From Clostridium sp. UBA5530 (GTDB taxonomy: Bacteria > Bacillota > Clostridia > Clostridiales > Clostridiaceae), in assembly GCA_002423705.1 (NCBI GenBank), contig DINW01000071.1:175-28421 (forward strand): a stretch of 28,247 nucleotides of DNA, in the 5' to 3' direction. This document shows, piece by piece, positions 1-7,588 of the stretch. The position numbers and the translations under genes are program-made. The notes under the pieces were generated by a model. It did not search any database and was not told the DNA's origin. It saw only the letters and a program-made list of their open reading frames with translations. How positions within the stretch are numbered: position 1 is the stretch's first letter; every line of letters begins with the position of its first letter.

Positions 1-11
1 AAAAAGAATAT

Positions 12-100
12 GGTCAGGTTTTAGGGGGGAAACCCCTATGGTATGCCGAGTGAATTGTTACTTGCATCAAAAAGTTATATAATAGGCTTGATCCTCCGAC
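12..100. other. Possible structured RNA segment, unidentified
   Basis: No gene is visible in the first 149 bases. Read on the plus strand, GTCAGG (13-18) can pair with CCT-CC-GAC (93-100) with a two-base bulge, closing a domain. Inside it, AGGGG (23-27) pairs with CCCCT (33-37) around a purine-rich loop, and ATCAA (66-70) pairs with TTGAT (88-92). A strong terminator follows directly at 102-132. This could be the 3' part of a structured RNA or a leader whose 5' part lies outside the window. I could not match it to tmRNA, SRP RNA, RNase P RNA or a known riboswitch. Confidence 0.2.
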
Positions 101-101
101 A

Positions 102-132
102 AAAAATGCAGTTCCATTGGAACTGCATTTTT
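102..132. terminator. Bidirectional intrinsic terminator
   Basis: A 14-bp stem (102-115 with 119-132) has a 3-base loop and A/T runs at both ends, so it works in either direction. On the minus strand it ends the GntR/ABC operon, whose last stop codon is at 150. On the plus strand it would end whatever transcript enters from the left. Confidence 0.8.
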
Positions 133-149
133 ACTCTTATTCATTATCT

Positions 150-953
150 CTATTCAAGATTTAATTTTTTGGAAAGAATTACTTTTGTTACAAAGAAGTA
201 ACCGATTCCTAGTATAACTTCAATGATAACTGCAGTTAAAAGCATTGTTTGCATCAGTCCTGCTGGGACAATATCGGATTCAAAAGCAGCAACATGAAAT
301 AGATTCTTACTCAAAATAGAGATTACAATCATTTGAATGGTTTGTGCAATAATTGAAAGCCCTAAGAAAGCGCCAAATGAACATAAAATTCTATTTCGAT
401 TTGCCAAATGTCCAATTGCAATCGCAGCATAGATCATCAAAGCACCAACAATAATACCAATAAATAATGTTACCAAAATTTCTGCAAAGAATAAACCAAG
501 GTCCATTCCTACTGCAACCATAAATTGTTGATTTACAAGTTCTAATACCTGTGGCATTTGTTTTATGAAATCATAAGATGGCAACATGATGAAAATAGAA
601 ATGAAGGTAATAAGAATACTGCCTATATACCACATAGTTGCAACAATTAATTTTGAGAAAATTAAGGAACTTTCTTTCACTGGAAGGGTAAACATTAAAT
701 AACCTTCCTCGCCAACTAAGTTCTTATAAAAACGTTGGATTGTTACAATAAATGTAATAACAAAGACTGCCACTACCATAAATGCATAAATGACAACACT
801 GATAGCAGTAGGGATTTGTAAAAATGAAATGTTGCTGTCAACTGCCACAAATAAAATTTTATTTAACAATGCGAGTACTAAAATGACTGGATATAAAGGT
901 AAGAAAATTCTTGCGGTAGATTTAATCTCATATTTCAAAAGTTTTCCTAGCAT
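150..953 (-). CDS. ABC-2 type transporter permease (module 2)
   Basis: This is a 267-residue integral membrane protein with about six hydrophobic segments. The N-terminus MLGKLLKYEIKSTAR is typical of permeases that partner YtrB-like ATPases. A charged stretch around 'RFYKNLVGEEGYLMFTLPVK' (residues 74-93) follows the second segment and is also present in the paralogous permease at 2241-3038. The start codon overlaps the end of the ATPase gene (stop at 947) and has its own SD, GGGAGG, so the two are translationally coupled. It is the last gene of gntR-ATPase-permease. Substrate is unknown; related systems respond to cell-envelope stress or peptide antibiotics. It is clearly homologous to the permease at 2241-3038 but much more diverged from it than the two ATPases are from each other. 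Confidence 0.85.
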   Translation of the reverse strand: MLGKLLKYEIKSTARIFLPLYPVILVLALLNKILFVAVDSNISFLQIPTAISVVIYAFMVVAVFVITFIVTIQRFYKNLVGEEGYLMFTLPVKESSLIFSKLIVATMWYIGSILITFISIFIMLPSYDFIKQMPQVLELVNQQFMVAVGMDLGLFFAEILVTLFIGIIVGALMIYAAIAIGHLANRNRILCSFGAFLGLSIIAQTIQMIVISILSKNLFHVAAFESDIVPAGLMQTMLLTAVIIEVILGIGYFFVTKVILSKKLNLE

Positions 954-1648
954 CTGAATACCTCCCTAAACAATTCATCTACGGTCTTTCCATTGCTTTC
1001 TCTTATTTCATCTACACTCTTCTCCATGACTATTTCACCATTGCATATAAATACAACGTCATCTAATATTTTTTCTATATCTGCTATCAAGTGAGTTGAA
1101 ATTATTACTGTTGCATTTTCATTATAGTTGCTTATTATGGTGTTCAAAATATAGTCTCTAGCTGCTGGGTCAACCCCTGCAATAGGTTCATCTAAAAAAT
1201 ATAGTTGTGCATTTCTACTCATAACCAATATAAGCTGTACCTTCTCTTTAGTCCCTTTAGATAAGGTCTTTAATTTAGCCTTGGGATCAATATTTAGTTT
1301 AACTAACATATCATAGGCTCTTTTTTCATCAAAGTCTTCATAAAAATCTTTAAAGAATCCTACGATTTCTTCTACTCTCATCCATTCATTTAAATAGGTT
1401 CTCTCAGGAAGATAAGACACTATTTTCTTAGTGTTTATTCCTGGCGCAAAGCCTCCTATTTTTATTTCTCCCCTAGTTGGTGTTAGCAAGCCATTAGCTA
1501 ACTTTATCAAAGTAGTTTTGCCACTGCCATTAGGGCCTAAAAGTCCTACTATTTTACCCTTACCTATATTTAAATCAATACCTCTAAGAGCTTCTTTATT
1601 TGAATACTTTTTTACTAATCCTTTGCACTCTAAAATATTATCTGTCAT
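947..1648 (-). CDS. ABC transporter ATP-binding protein (module 2)
   Basis: A 233-residue ATPase that should energise the permease encoded next. It has Walker A GPNGSGKTT (about residues 38-46), a degenerate signature LSKGTKEK in place of LSGGQ (about 130-137), Walker B LYFLDEPIAGVD and the switch histidine in ISTHL. This is the pattern of the YtrB/BcrA-like class. The ATG shares one base with the stop codon of the GntR gene, and the 3' end overlaps the permease start by 7 bases, so the three are one operon. By eye it is about 79% identical to the ATPase at 3032-3733 and exactly the same length, which indicates a recent tandem duplication. Confidence 0.9.
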   Translation of the reverse strand: MTDNILECKGLVKKYSNKEALRGIDLNIGKGKIVGLLGPNGSGKTTLIKLANGLLTPTRGEIKIGGFAPGINTKKIVSYLPERTYLNEWMRVEEIVGFFKDFYEDFDEKRAYDMLVKLNIDPKAKLKTLSKGTKEKVQLILVMSRNAQLYFLDEPIAGVDPAARDYILNTIISNYNENATVIISTHLIADIEKILDDVVFICNGEIVMEKSVDEIRESNGKTVDELFREVFRC

Positions 1649-2016
1649 TACTCTACCTCCTTTGCCACCTTTTCTACAAACTCTACTATTTCATCACTAT
1701 TAAGACCTAATTTCTTCATATTTGAAAGAAAACTCATAACCTGATCCTTAGCTACATCTAACTTAATATCTTTTATCATACCCACGTCCTCCGTAATAAA
1801 TCTTCCACTGGTTCTTTGACTATATACAAGCCCTGTACGCTCCAATTCTGACAATGCCTTCTGTATGGTATTTGGATTCACTGATGCTTCTGCTGCTAGC
1901 TCTCTTACAGAAGGAAATTTCTGTCCTGGCTTATATTCTCCTGATATTATCTTTAGCTTCACTTGCTCTATCAATTGAATGTATATAGGCCTTTTGTCTT
2001 TAAATTCCCATGCCAT
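1648..2016 (-). CDS. GntR family regulator, YtrA-like
   Basis: A 122-residue regulator: an N-terminal winged helix (about residues 9-75) with the GntR motif 'FPSVRELAAEASVNPNTIQK' and a short helical tail of about 45 residues. There is no large effector domain, which is typical of the YtrA subfamily. These proteins usually repress the ABC operon in which they sit. The SD AGAGGTGA precedes the ATG. The promoter just upstream overlaps repeated TTGTATTA/TAATACAA half-sites, a likely autoregulatory operator. It may also control the neighbouring ABC module at 2241-3733, which has no regulator of its own. Confidence 0.9.
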   Translation of the reverse strand: MAWEFKDKRPIYIQLIEQVKLKIISGEYKPGQKFPSVRELAAEASVNPNTIQKALSELERTGLVYSQRTSGRFITEDVGMIKDIKLDVAKDQVMSFLSNMKKLGLNSDEIVEFVEKVAKEVE

Positions 2017-2028
2017 TAAATCACCTCT

Positions 2029-2066
2029 TTGTATTACTGTACTAATTGATTAATACAATAATACAA
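2029..2066 (-). promoter_or_regulatory. Candidate GntR operator
   Basis: TTGTATTA (2029-2036) faces two direct copies of TAATACAA (2051-2058 and 2059-2066). The copies give an inverted repeat plus a duplicated half-site. The block covers the -10 hexamer and the predicted start of transcription of the gntR operon, where a bound repressor would block RNA polymerase. Confidence 0.55.
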
Positions 2067-2086
2067 CCTGAAGTTTATTTTGTCAA
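2058..2086 (-). promoter_or_regulatory. SigA-type promoter of the gntR-ABC operon
   Basis: On the minus strand a perfect -35 TTGACA (2081-2086) is separated by 17 bases from a -10 TATTAT (2058-2063). Transcription would start about 35 bases upstream of the GntR start codon. Confidence 0.7.
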
Positions 2087-2186
2087 CATTATTTTGTGGA
2101 CTCCAACTGAATATTAGTTGTTCCTCTCTAAAGTAATATATTTTCTAGTAATTCTTGTAGAATTACATTCTAAATTCTAAATTAAA

Positions 2187-2226
2187 GGGGCTGTATCAAA
2201 ATTATAAATTATTTTGATACAGCCCC
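2187..2226 (-). terminator. Intrinsic terminator after ABC module 1
   Basis: A 16-bp perfect stem (2187-2202 with 2211-2226) starts with GGGGCTGT and is followed on the minus strand by TTTAATTT. It lies just downstream of the permease stop at 2241 and separates the two duplicated ABC modules. Its GGGGCTGT/ACAGCCCC ends recur in the hairpin at 20176-20211. Confidence 0.8.
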
Positions 2227-2240
2227 ATCTCTTGTTAGGT

Positions 2241-3038
2241 TTATTCTAAATTAAGTTTTTTACTCATAATGTAATTGGTGATAAAAAATAAAATTATAAA
2301 CCATATTATATTTTCAACTATGTCCATAGTTAAAGCTTGCTGAGATAGTTTTTGTGTATATCCAACGTTATATATTGCAGAAGATAGCACTGTATTTTGC
2401 GTAAATCTTTCAAATATCTTTGAAGTTACACTCTGCAAAAGACTTATCACTAAAAACCCTGCAAAAGATCCTAAAATCTTCCTGGATTTAAATAACTGAC
2501 CTAGTGCAAAGGAGGCATAGAATACCATAAGTTTCTCAGCACTAGATATTATAATACTTGCTATGACCTCAATTCCAATTCCTGTATTGAATCCAATTTC
2601 CCTAAATACTGACTGCATGGTTTCTCTTAAAGTGCCGTAGGCTGTAGCATTGTAAGTCATTATAATTAAAGAAATAATCGCTACAATCCAGCTTACTATA
2701 AGCCATGCCATAGCTACTAAAAGCTTATTTAATATATTTTGCCAAGTTTTAATTGGCAGTGTATGCATTAAGTAGCCCTCATCTCCAATTAAATTCTTAT
2801 AAAATCTTTGCAATGTAATAATAAATACTCCTATTACTACAGCCATCATAGATATAAAATAACCTACCATAGAAATAAGACCAGGAAGAGCACTAAAAAA
2901 ATTTGGATTTACTCTGTTAGAGTCAATGCCACCAGTAAACATCCTAGTAATGATAGCAAATCCTATTAATACTGCATAAAGAGGTAGAATTAGCCTTCCT
3001 GTTGCCTTAAATTCATATTTCACTAATTTACCTAACAT
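2241..3038 (-). CDS. ABC-2 type transporter permease (module 1)
   Basis: A 265-residue membrane protein with about six hydrophobic segments, the partner of the ATPase at 3032-3733, whose 3' end it overlaps by 7 bases. It starts MLGKLVKYEFKATGR and keeps the charged stretch 'RFYKNLIGDEGYLMHTLPIK' after the second segment, as does the permease at 150-953. Both end in 'SKKLNLE'. The middle part has diverged strongly from its paralogue, which suggests a different substrate or specificity. A strong terminator follows 15 bases after the stop codon. Confidence 0.85.
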   Translation of the reverse strand: MLGKLVKYEFKATGRLILPLYAVLIGFAIITRMFTGGIDSNRVNPNFFSALPGLISMVGYFISMMAVVIGVFIITLQRFYKNLIGDEGYLMHTLPIKTWQNILNKLLVAMAWLIVSWIVAIISLIIMTYNATAYGTLRETMQSVFREIGFNTGIGIEVIASIIISSAEKLMVFYASFALGQLFKSRKILGSFAGFLVISLLQSVTSKIFERFTQNTVLSSAIYNVGYTQKLSQQALTMDIVENIIWFIILFFITNYIMSKKLNLE

Positions 3039-3733
3039 CTAAATACCTCCCTAAATAGTTCATCAACGGTCTTTCCCTCATCTGCTCTTACCTCATCTAC
3101 AGTTTTCTCCATGACTATTTCTCCATTGTTTATGAAAATAACATCATCCAAGATTTTTTCTACATCCGCTATTAAATGAGTAGAAAGCACTATAGTTGAA
3201 TCTTTATTATAGCTTGTCATTATAGTATTTAAAATATAGTCTCTAGCTGCAGGGTCCACCCCTGCTATAGGTTCATCTAAAAAATACAATTGAGCTTCTC
3301 TGCTCATTACTAGAATTAATTGGACCTTTTCCTTAGTGCCCTTAGATAATGTCTTAAGTTTAGCATTAGGCTCTACATTTAATTTTCTTACCATGTCATA
3401 GGCCTTTTCTTCATTAAAGTCCTCATAGAAATCCTTGAAGAACTTTATAATGTCTTCTACCCTCATCCATTCATTAAGATAAGTTTTTTCTGGAAGATAT
3501 GATACAATTTTCTTTGTATCTATTCCTGGCTTCATACCTGATATCCGTATGTCTCCAGCAGTGGGAGTCAACAAACCATTTGCTAGTTTTATAAAAGTGG
3601 TCTTTCCACTTCCATTGGGACCTAATAACCCCACTATTCTTCCTTTACTGATAGTTAAATTAATACCTTTAAGAGCCTCTTTATTAGAATATTTTTTTAC
3701 CAAATCTACACACTCTAAAATTTTTCCCTCCAT
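3032..3733 (-). CDS. ABC transporter ATP-binding protein (module 1)
   Basis: A 233-residue ATPase with Walker A GPNGSGKTT, signature LSKGTKEK, Walker B LYFLDEPIAGVD and LSTHL. It is a close paralogue of the ATPase at 947-1648, differing at about 48 of 233 positions by eye. The SD GGGAGAGGG precedes the ATG. No regulator gene stands in front of it. The upstream region holds ATTGTTACAAT (3771-3781) next to AATAATACA, which resembles the half-sites in the gntR operator, so the GntR protein may also control this module. That regulatory link is inference. Confidence 0.9.
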   Translation of the reverse strand: MEGKILECVDLVKKYSNKEALKGINLTISKGRIVGLLGPNGSGKTTFIKLANGLLTPTAGDIRISGMKPGIDTKKIVSYLPEKTYLNEWMRVEDIIKFFKDFYEDFNEEKAYDMVRKLNVEPNAKLKTLSKGTKEKVQLILVMSREAQLYFLDEPIAGVDPAARDYILNTIMTSYNKDSTIVLSTHLIADVEKILDDVIFINNGEIVMEKTVDEVRADEGKTVDELFREVFRC

Positions 3734-3817
3734 TATCCCTCTCCCTTACATTAAATAACTTTGATGTATTATTGTTACAATATAATCATAAGGGTTATTC
3801 CATCTATTGTAAATATA

Positions 3818-3856
3818 AAATAGGATGCTATTAAGAAAATTATAAGCATCCTATTT
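3818..3856 (-). terminator. Intrinsic terminator after the Asp-box protein gene
   Basis: A 12-bp stem pairs AAATAGGATGCT (3818-3829) with AGCATCCTATTT (3845-3856), with A/T-rich flanks. It starts 13 bases after the stop codon of the minus-strand gene ending at 3869. Confidence 0.7.
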
Positions 3857-3868
3857 CTCAGATTATTA

Positions 3869-4840
3869 TTAAGTTATATATTCCCATGTTTTTCCGTAGT
3901 CTATAGTTTTAAACTTTATAGTCTGGTTAATCTCCCTAATAAATACGCCTAAAATACCCTGTTGTCCTTTAAATTTAATGTATTTAGGCTCTCCACTATA
4001 TTGACTGCATGATTCAGGTAATTTTACTTGTACATTTTGCCATGTGATTCCCTTGTCTTCTGTTCTGTAAGTCACTATATCATTATCCTTTTCGCTTCTA
4101 AAGCACAATACTCCTATATTCTCTGAAGCAAAGGCTCCCGTTTTTAATACTCTTGCATATACATTATTGGTGTTCCCTATTTCCGACCAGTTTTTTCCAC
4201 CATCTTTTGTTTCATATATATGATTTTCTTGATGTCCTGCTGCTACACAATCATCGCTAAGTATTACGTATCCGTGGTTCCTATTGGTAAATCCTATGGT
4301 TTTCACATCATATCCATATTCTGAATTAGCACCTTCAATATTATAACTTTGCCAGTTAACACCTTTATCATTGGTTAAAAGTACCTTCATTTGTTTATCT
4401 TCCTTTCCACCATAGATAAAGGCAGTATTTTCTTCACTTATATAGTAAGTTCCCTGAACCATAGCTTTATTTTTATCCTTGTCTTCAATAAACAGTTGAT
4501 TCTCATCCATAGTTATAGGAATCCATGACTGCCCATCATCATAAGTTATTTGGAGTTTACCATGATTAAAGGCATATTTGTCAGGATACTTTACATTTTG
4601 GGATTCTTCTATATGAAAAGATTCTTTAGTTTTTTCTTCTTCCTTGGTTTTCTGGGTCACTTTTCCTGGCTCCTCCTTAGAATAAGGAGTACCTTCTTGC
4701 ACATCCAGGGATGTATTTACACAGGAATCCTCTTCAGTTAAATTCTTATCTTTAAAGTTAAGATTATATATTACTCCCCCTGTTACCATAAGGCATATGA
4801 CTATAACAACCACTGCTATGGCTATAAAATTCTTTTTCAT
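3869..4840 (-). CDS. Membrane-anchored Asp-box (BNR) repeat protein
   Basis: A 323-residue protein. The start at 4840 was chosen because AGGAGG lies 7 bases upstream; a longer frame to 4951 has no SD and its extra 37 residues do not look like a signal. Residues 5-25 form a single hydrophobic anchor or uncleaved signal, followed by a charged Lys/Glu-rich linker to about residue 85. The rest holds five Asp-box repeats of the form D-x-G-x-x-W: about 100-106 (DDGQSW), 158-163 (DKGVNW), 202-208 (DGGKNW), 251-257 (DKGITW) and 304-309 (DYGKTW). These mark a beta-propeller like the WD40/YVTN/BNR or Ycf48 type. The propeller should face outside the cell. Catalytic sialidase residues are not evident, so binding or scaffolding is more likely than hydrolysis. 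The divergent neighbour starts 150 bases away. Confidence 0.75.
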   Translation of the reverse strand: MKKNFIAIAVVVIVICLMVTGGVIYNLNFKDKNLTEEDSCVNTSLDVQEGTPYSKEEPGKVTQKTKEEEKTKESFHIEESQNVKYPDKYAFNHGKLQITYDDGQSWIPITMDENQLFIEDKDKNKAMVQGTYYISEENTAFIYGGKEDKQMKVLLTNDKGVNWQSYNIEGANSEYGYDVKTIGFTNRNHGYVILSDDCVAAGHQENHIYETKDGGKNWSEIGNTNNVYARVLKTGAFASENIGVLCFRSEKDNDIVTYRTEDKGITWQNVQVKLPESCSQYSGEPKYIKFKGQQGILGVFIREINQTIKFKTIDYGKTWEYIT

Positions 4841-4990
4841 GTATTTCCTCCTATATGGACTATAAAAATTATTCAGCCCTTCATCAATTTTAATTTTATC
4901 ACTGCCCTGAATTCTAATTGTATCAAATCTATTAATTTCTATTGACACCAATTAAATATCACAAGAATAAATTATATAGAGGTGAAAAAT

Positions 4991-5533
4991 ATGTATACAG
5001 AAAATCATTGCTCTTTAGACAAAGTTGTTACCATTGAAGATCAAGTTTATGAATCTATGAAAGGTAGATATTTCATTGGGCAATCTAATCTTCTTACCAT
5101 AGAACCTTATAAATATGTTTGGGGTGCCTTATATAATCCTAAAAATTCTGGAGTAAATCTTTATGTAAGCGTAGTTACCGTTACTAATACTTCTGATGTT
5201 TCCATAAAATCTAGAATATACATGAATCCTCATTTATCTAGAAACTATGATATTGTTAAAGCTATAACTCCTGCTAACTTGGCTATATGCCCTCCCCCTA
5301 AACCTGAAGTATGCTTTCTAGTTGGTTCCTTTTGCAATATAGAAAATATCGGAGGCGTAAAGGCATTTACTAGAATAGTTCCTGCCAATTCTACATTAGC
5401 AAATGAAAAAGACGGGAAGATAATAATTCCTCCTGGAAAAAATATTATGATGCTGTTAGTTTCTCCTGGAGATGAAATAGTTGAAGCAGATATTGCATAT
5501 GGTTGGTGGGAAAAACCAATAGATACCATGTAA
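4991..5533 (+). CDS. DUF6143-like protein of unknown function
   Basis: A 180-residue soluble protein. The ATG at 4991 was preferred over the GTG at 4982 because the GTG is part of the SD AGAGGTG. No signal peptide or membrane segment is seen. Motifs such as 'WGALYNPKNSGVNLYV', 'VTVTNTSD', 'PPPKPEV' and the C-terminal 'AYGWWEKP' match what I remember of DUF6143, a family found in Bacillus and Clostridium, so the assignment rests on memory. The content suggests an all-beta fold. A TTGACA at 4942-4947 could be its -35 but no good -10 is visible. A terminator follows at 5557-5598. Function is unknown. Confidence 0.7.
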   Translation: MYTENHCSLDKVVTIEDQVYESMKGRYFIGQSNLLTIEPYKYVWGALYNPKNSGVNLYVSVVTVTNTSDVSIKSRIYMNPHLSRNYDIVKAITPANLAICPPPKPEVCFLVGSFCNIENIGGVKAFTRIVPANSTLANEKDGKIIIPPGKNIMMLLVSPGDEIVEADIAYGWWEKPIDTM

Positions 5534-5556
5534 CTTTATATAATTTGATTTATTGA

Positions 5557-5598
5557 AGAGCAGAGAACTTATCATTATTTAAATAAATTCTCTGCTCT
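5557..5598 (+). terminator. Intrinsic terminator after the DUF6143-like gene
   Basis: AGAGCAGAGAA (5557-5567) pairs with TTCTCTGCTCT (5588-5598) across a 20-base AT-rich loop and is followed by a T-rich stretch. It starts 23 bases after the stop codon. Confidence 0.7.
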
Positions 5599-5627
5599 AT
5601 ATCTTATTTGTGACAAGTCATAAATAG

Positions 5628-5651
5628 TAAACATATATTTTTATATGTTTA
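5628..5651. repeat. AT-rich inverted repeat
   Basis: TAAACATATA (5628-5637) and TATATGTTTA (5642-5651) form a 10-bp stem with a 4-base loop in the gap between two plus-strand genes. It lies upstream of the candidate promoter at 5694 and could be a regulator site or a weak hairpin. No function can be assigned. Confidence 0.35.
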
Positions 5652-5693
5652 TGAGAATCTATTATTTTATATGGAATAATTTAAATGAATGTA

Positions 5694-5722
5694 TTGTTAA
5701 CTTTTAATACTCATGCTAAAAT
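5694..5722 (+). promoter_or_regulatory. Candidate promoter of the lipoprotein gene
   Basis: TTGTTA (5694-5699), a 17-base spacer and TAAAAT (5717-5722) resemble a SigA promoter. It lies 49 bases upstream of the ATG at 5772. Confidence 0.45.
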
Positions 5723-5771
5723 TTAGGTAAATTATACTATTTACTTAAATTTCAAAGGACTGATTTCACTA

Positions 5772-7025
5772 ATGAAGAAAAATATGCTTAAATTACTAAT
5801 TCCCTGTGCCCTAATTTTTATTTTAGCTTCCTGTGGCACAAAAACTACATCTAATGATACAGGCAGTGAAGCCCCCTCTCAAAGTCAAACATCTAAAGAA
5901 AGTGAAAAGAAGCCCGAAATCATTAATCTAAAATCCCAAGATGAATTTGATGACCACTGTGAAAAAAGTATATCTCAATACAAAAAATTATTTGAAAACA
6001 ATGGCGTTACATATAAGCTTAGTTCAGACAATTCTATAATAATGAATGAATCCACTACTCATAATAATCTAGGCAAAGAATACAAAACTTATTTTAGTGC
6101 ATCTATTGGTGCCAACTTGACTGAAGGTAAAGGAACTACTATAACATCCACATACCTAACCTCTCATATAGATGATAAATTTTCTAAAGATAATAAAAAT
6201 CTCCTTTTAGCCTTTGATTTACTATCAAGCAACAGCGATTTATATAAAGATGTAGACACATTTATGGACAAGTTAAACACATCATTATCCTCAATGTCTA
6301 AAGAAGAAGATAAAGTAGTTCTAGAAGATAGTGATAAAGTTAAAATTCACATGAATAAATCTAGGAATGAAATTAAACTCCTTATAATGTCATCTAATTC
6401 TGTTGAATTATCTTATGGTAAAATTAAACCTATGGAGTTTTTCACCTATGAAGATTATAAAAAATTAATGGTTACTACAAATGCTGAAATATTTGATAGA
6501 GAATCTCAAATTAACCCTGTTTATCTAGATAGCCATCCTAGCGTAGATCCTTCTGGTGTAAGGACACTAGATAGCATTTGTACTTTTGGAGTGAAGTATG
6601 GAGATAAATTTGATAAATACAGCTACGGAATAACCAATGCTCAAAATCTTGATTTATCTTCTGGAGATTTTGAAATCAAGGTTTTAATGTCCTACGAAGG
6701 AAGATCTGAAAACTTTAAATTTGTTACAAAGGGTTTTGCCAAAACTCTAAATGAAAAGTTTGGATATAAAATTACTTCTAAGGACATGGAAAAATTCATT
6801 TTATCAAATTTAGAACTCCATGAATTCTCTAAAGGTTACATATATGAAGAAAAAAATATAGAAAAAGCATTTTTCAGTTTTTATAAAAACTCTCCAAGAT
6901 ATGTTGTTAATGGATTACCCTTTGAAGGTATGACTGGAAGTTCTGGATTTAAGTTAGATGACAACTTAAATGTAGGAATGTCTATAAAAATTCCAGCCAC
7001 TGTTGAGGGTAAAACTAGAAGGTAG
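5772..7025 (+). CDS. Lipoprotein of unknown function
   Basis: A 417-residue predicted lipoprotein. Residues 1-20 are a signal peptide with the lipobox L-A-S-C, so Cys21 would be lipid-modified and the protein held on the outer face of the membrane. A Ser/Thr-rich linker follows to about residue 45. The body is hydrophilic, rich in Lys, Ser and Asp, and has no motif I recognise. Two similar segments ('MEFFTYEDYKKLM' near 220 and 'ITSKDMEKFILSNLELHEF' near 340) hint at repeated alpha/beta units. The SD AAAGGA is weak and 13 bases from the ATG. The gene stands alone between a candidate promoter and a strong terminator. Confidence 0.8.
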   Translation: MKKNMLKLLIPCALIFILASCGTKTTSNDTGSEAPSQSQTSKESEKKPEIINLKSQDEFDDHCEKSISQYKKLFENNGVTYKLSSDNSIIMNESTTHNNLGKEYKTYFSASIGANLTEGKGTTITSTYLTSHIDDKFSKDNKNLLLAFDLLSSNSDLYKDVDTFMDKLNTSLSSMSKEEDKVVLEDSDKVKIHMNKSRNEIKLLIMSSNSVELSYGKIKPMEFFTYEDYKKLMVTTNAEIFDRESQINPVYLDSHPSVDPSGVRTLDSICTFGVKYGDKFDKYSYGITNAQNLDLSSGDFEIKVLMSYEGRSENFKFVTKGFAKTLNEKFGYKITSKDMEKFILSNLELHEFSKGYIYEEKNIEKAFFSFYKNSPRYVVNGLPFEGMTGSSGFKLDDNLNVGMSIKIPATVEGKTRR

Positions 7026-7030
7026 CATAA

Positions 7031-7064
7031 GGAGGTATGCACTAATCATTTTGTGCATACCTCC
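7031..7064 (+). terminator. Intrinsic terminator after the lipoprotein gene
   Basis: GGAGGTATGCAC (7031-7042) pairs perfectly with GTGCATACCTCC (7053-7064) and is followed by CTTAAC, so the T run is short. It starts 5 bases after the stop codon at 7025. Confidence 0.7.
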
Positions 7065-7100
7065 CTTAACATTCTTTATCAAGATCATATAAAAAAATAA

Positions 7101-7128
7101 GTGTACATTAGCAATTGCTAACGTACAC
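7101..7128 (-). terminator. Intrinsic terminator of the cold-shock gene
   Basis: A 14-bp inverted repeat (7101-7114 with 7115-7128) contains one A-C mismatch on the plus strand that becomes a G-U pair on the minus strand. The minus strand then runs into TTATTTTTTTATAT. The asymmetry shows it serves the minus-strand csp gene ending at 7144. Confidence 0.75.
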
Positions 7129-7143
7129 CATTTGTTTTTTTAA

Positions 7144-7341
7144 TTAGATAATAGTTATATTTTCTGCTTGTGGTCCTTTAGCTCCTTCAGCTACATCGTA
7201 AGAAACTTTTTGTCCTTCTTCAAGAGACTTGTAACCTTCTGCCTTTATTTGAGAAAAATGTGCGAAAACGTCTTTTCCATCTTCTCCTGTGATAAATCCA
7301 AATCCTTTTTGTGAATTAAACCATTTTACTGTACCTGTCAT
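7144..7341 (-). CDS. csp: Cold-shock protein, CspA family
   Basis: A 65-residue single cold-shock domain, the usual length. It has RNP1 KGFGFI (residues 12-17), RNP2 VFAHF (25-29) and the aromatic W7/F8 on the nucleic-acid binding face. These proteins bind single-stranded RNA and DNA and act as RNA chaperones. The SD GGAGG lies 9 bases upstream of the ATG. The mRNA has a long leader of about 130 bases from the promoter at 7483-7511, as is common for csp genes, where the leader controls translation by temperature. The gene is monocistronic. Confidence 0.97.
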   Translation of the reverse strand: MTGTVKWFNSQKGFGFITGEDGKDVFAHFSQIKAEGYKSLEEGQKVSYDVAEGAKGPQAENITII

Positions 7342-7482
7342 AATATAATACCTCCGAAATTTTACTTTTCTTTAACTCATCGTAATAATACACCAATAAA
7401 ATTTCGCTTTACTGTTCCCTATGTTAAGTACTAATTGAAATATATACTGTGTTACATTATTTACTATTAAGCTAAGGTCTTA

Positions 7483-7511
7483 AGTATACCATCTATTTTT
7501 ACAAAAGTCAA
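7483..7511 (-). promoter_or_regulatory. SigA promoter of csp
   Basis: On the minus strand TTGACT (7506-7511), a 17-base spacer and TATACT (7483-7488) form a near-consensus promoter. Transcription would start near 7475, leaving a 5' leader of about 130 bases before the csp ATG at 7341. Confidence 0.75.
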
Positions 7512-7588
7512 GTTTTTATCATTTTGCGTTTGTGTATAACTATACAAAAATACGAGAAAACTATTATATTTATTAAAATTAGTTGTAT

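Noticed and set aside
12..40. Similarity to the SRP RNA GGTCAGG loop
   Set aside because: The following conserved SRP bases (CCGGAAGGAAGCAGC) are missing, so the short match is chance.
4841..4951. 37-residue N-terminal extension of the Asp-box protein
   Set aside because: No SD at 4951, whereas AGGAGG stands ideally before the ATG at 4840 and the signal-like segment follows that start.
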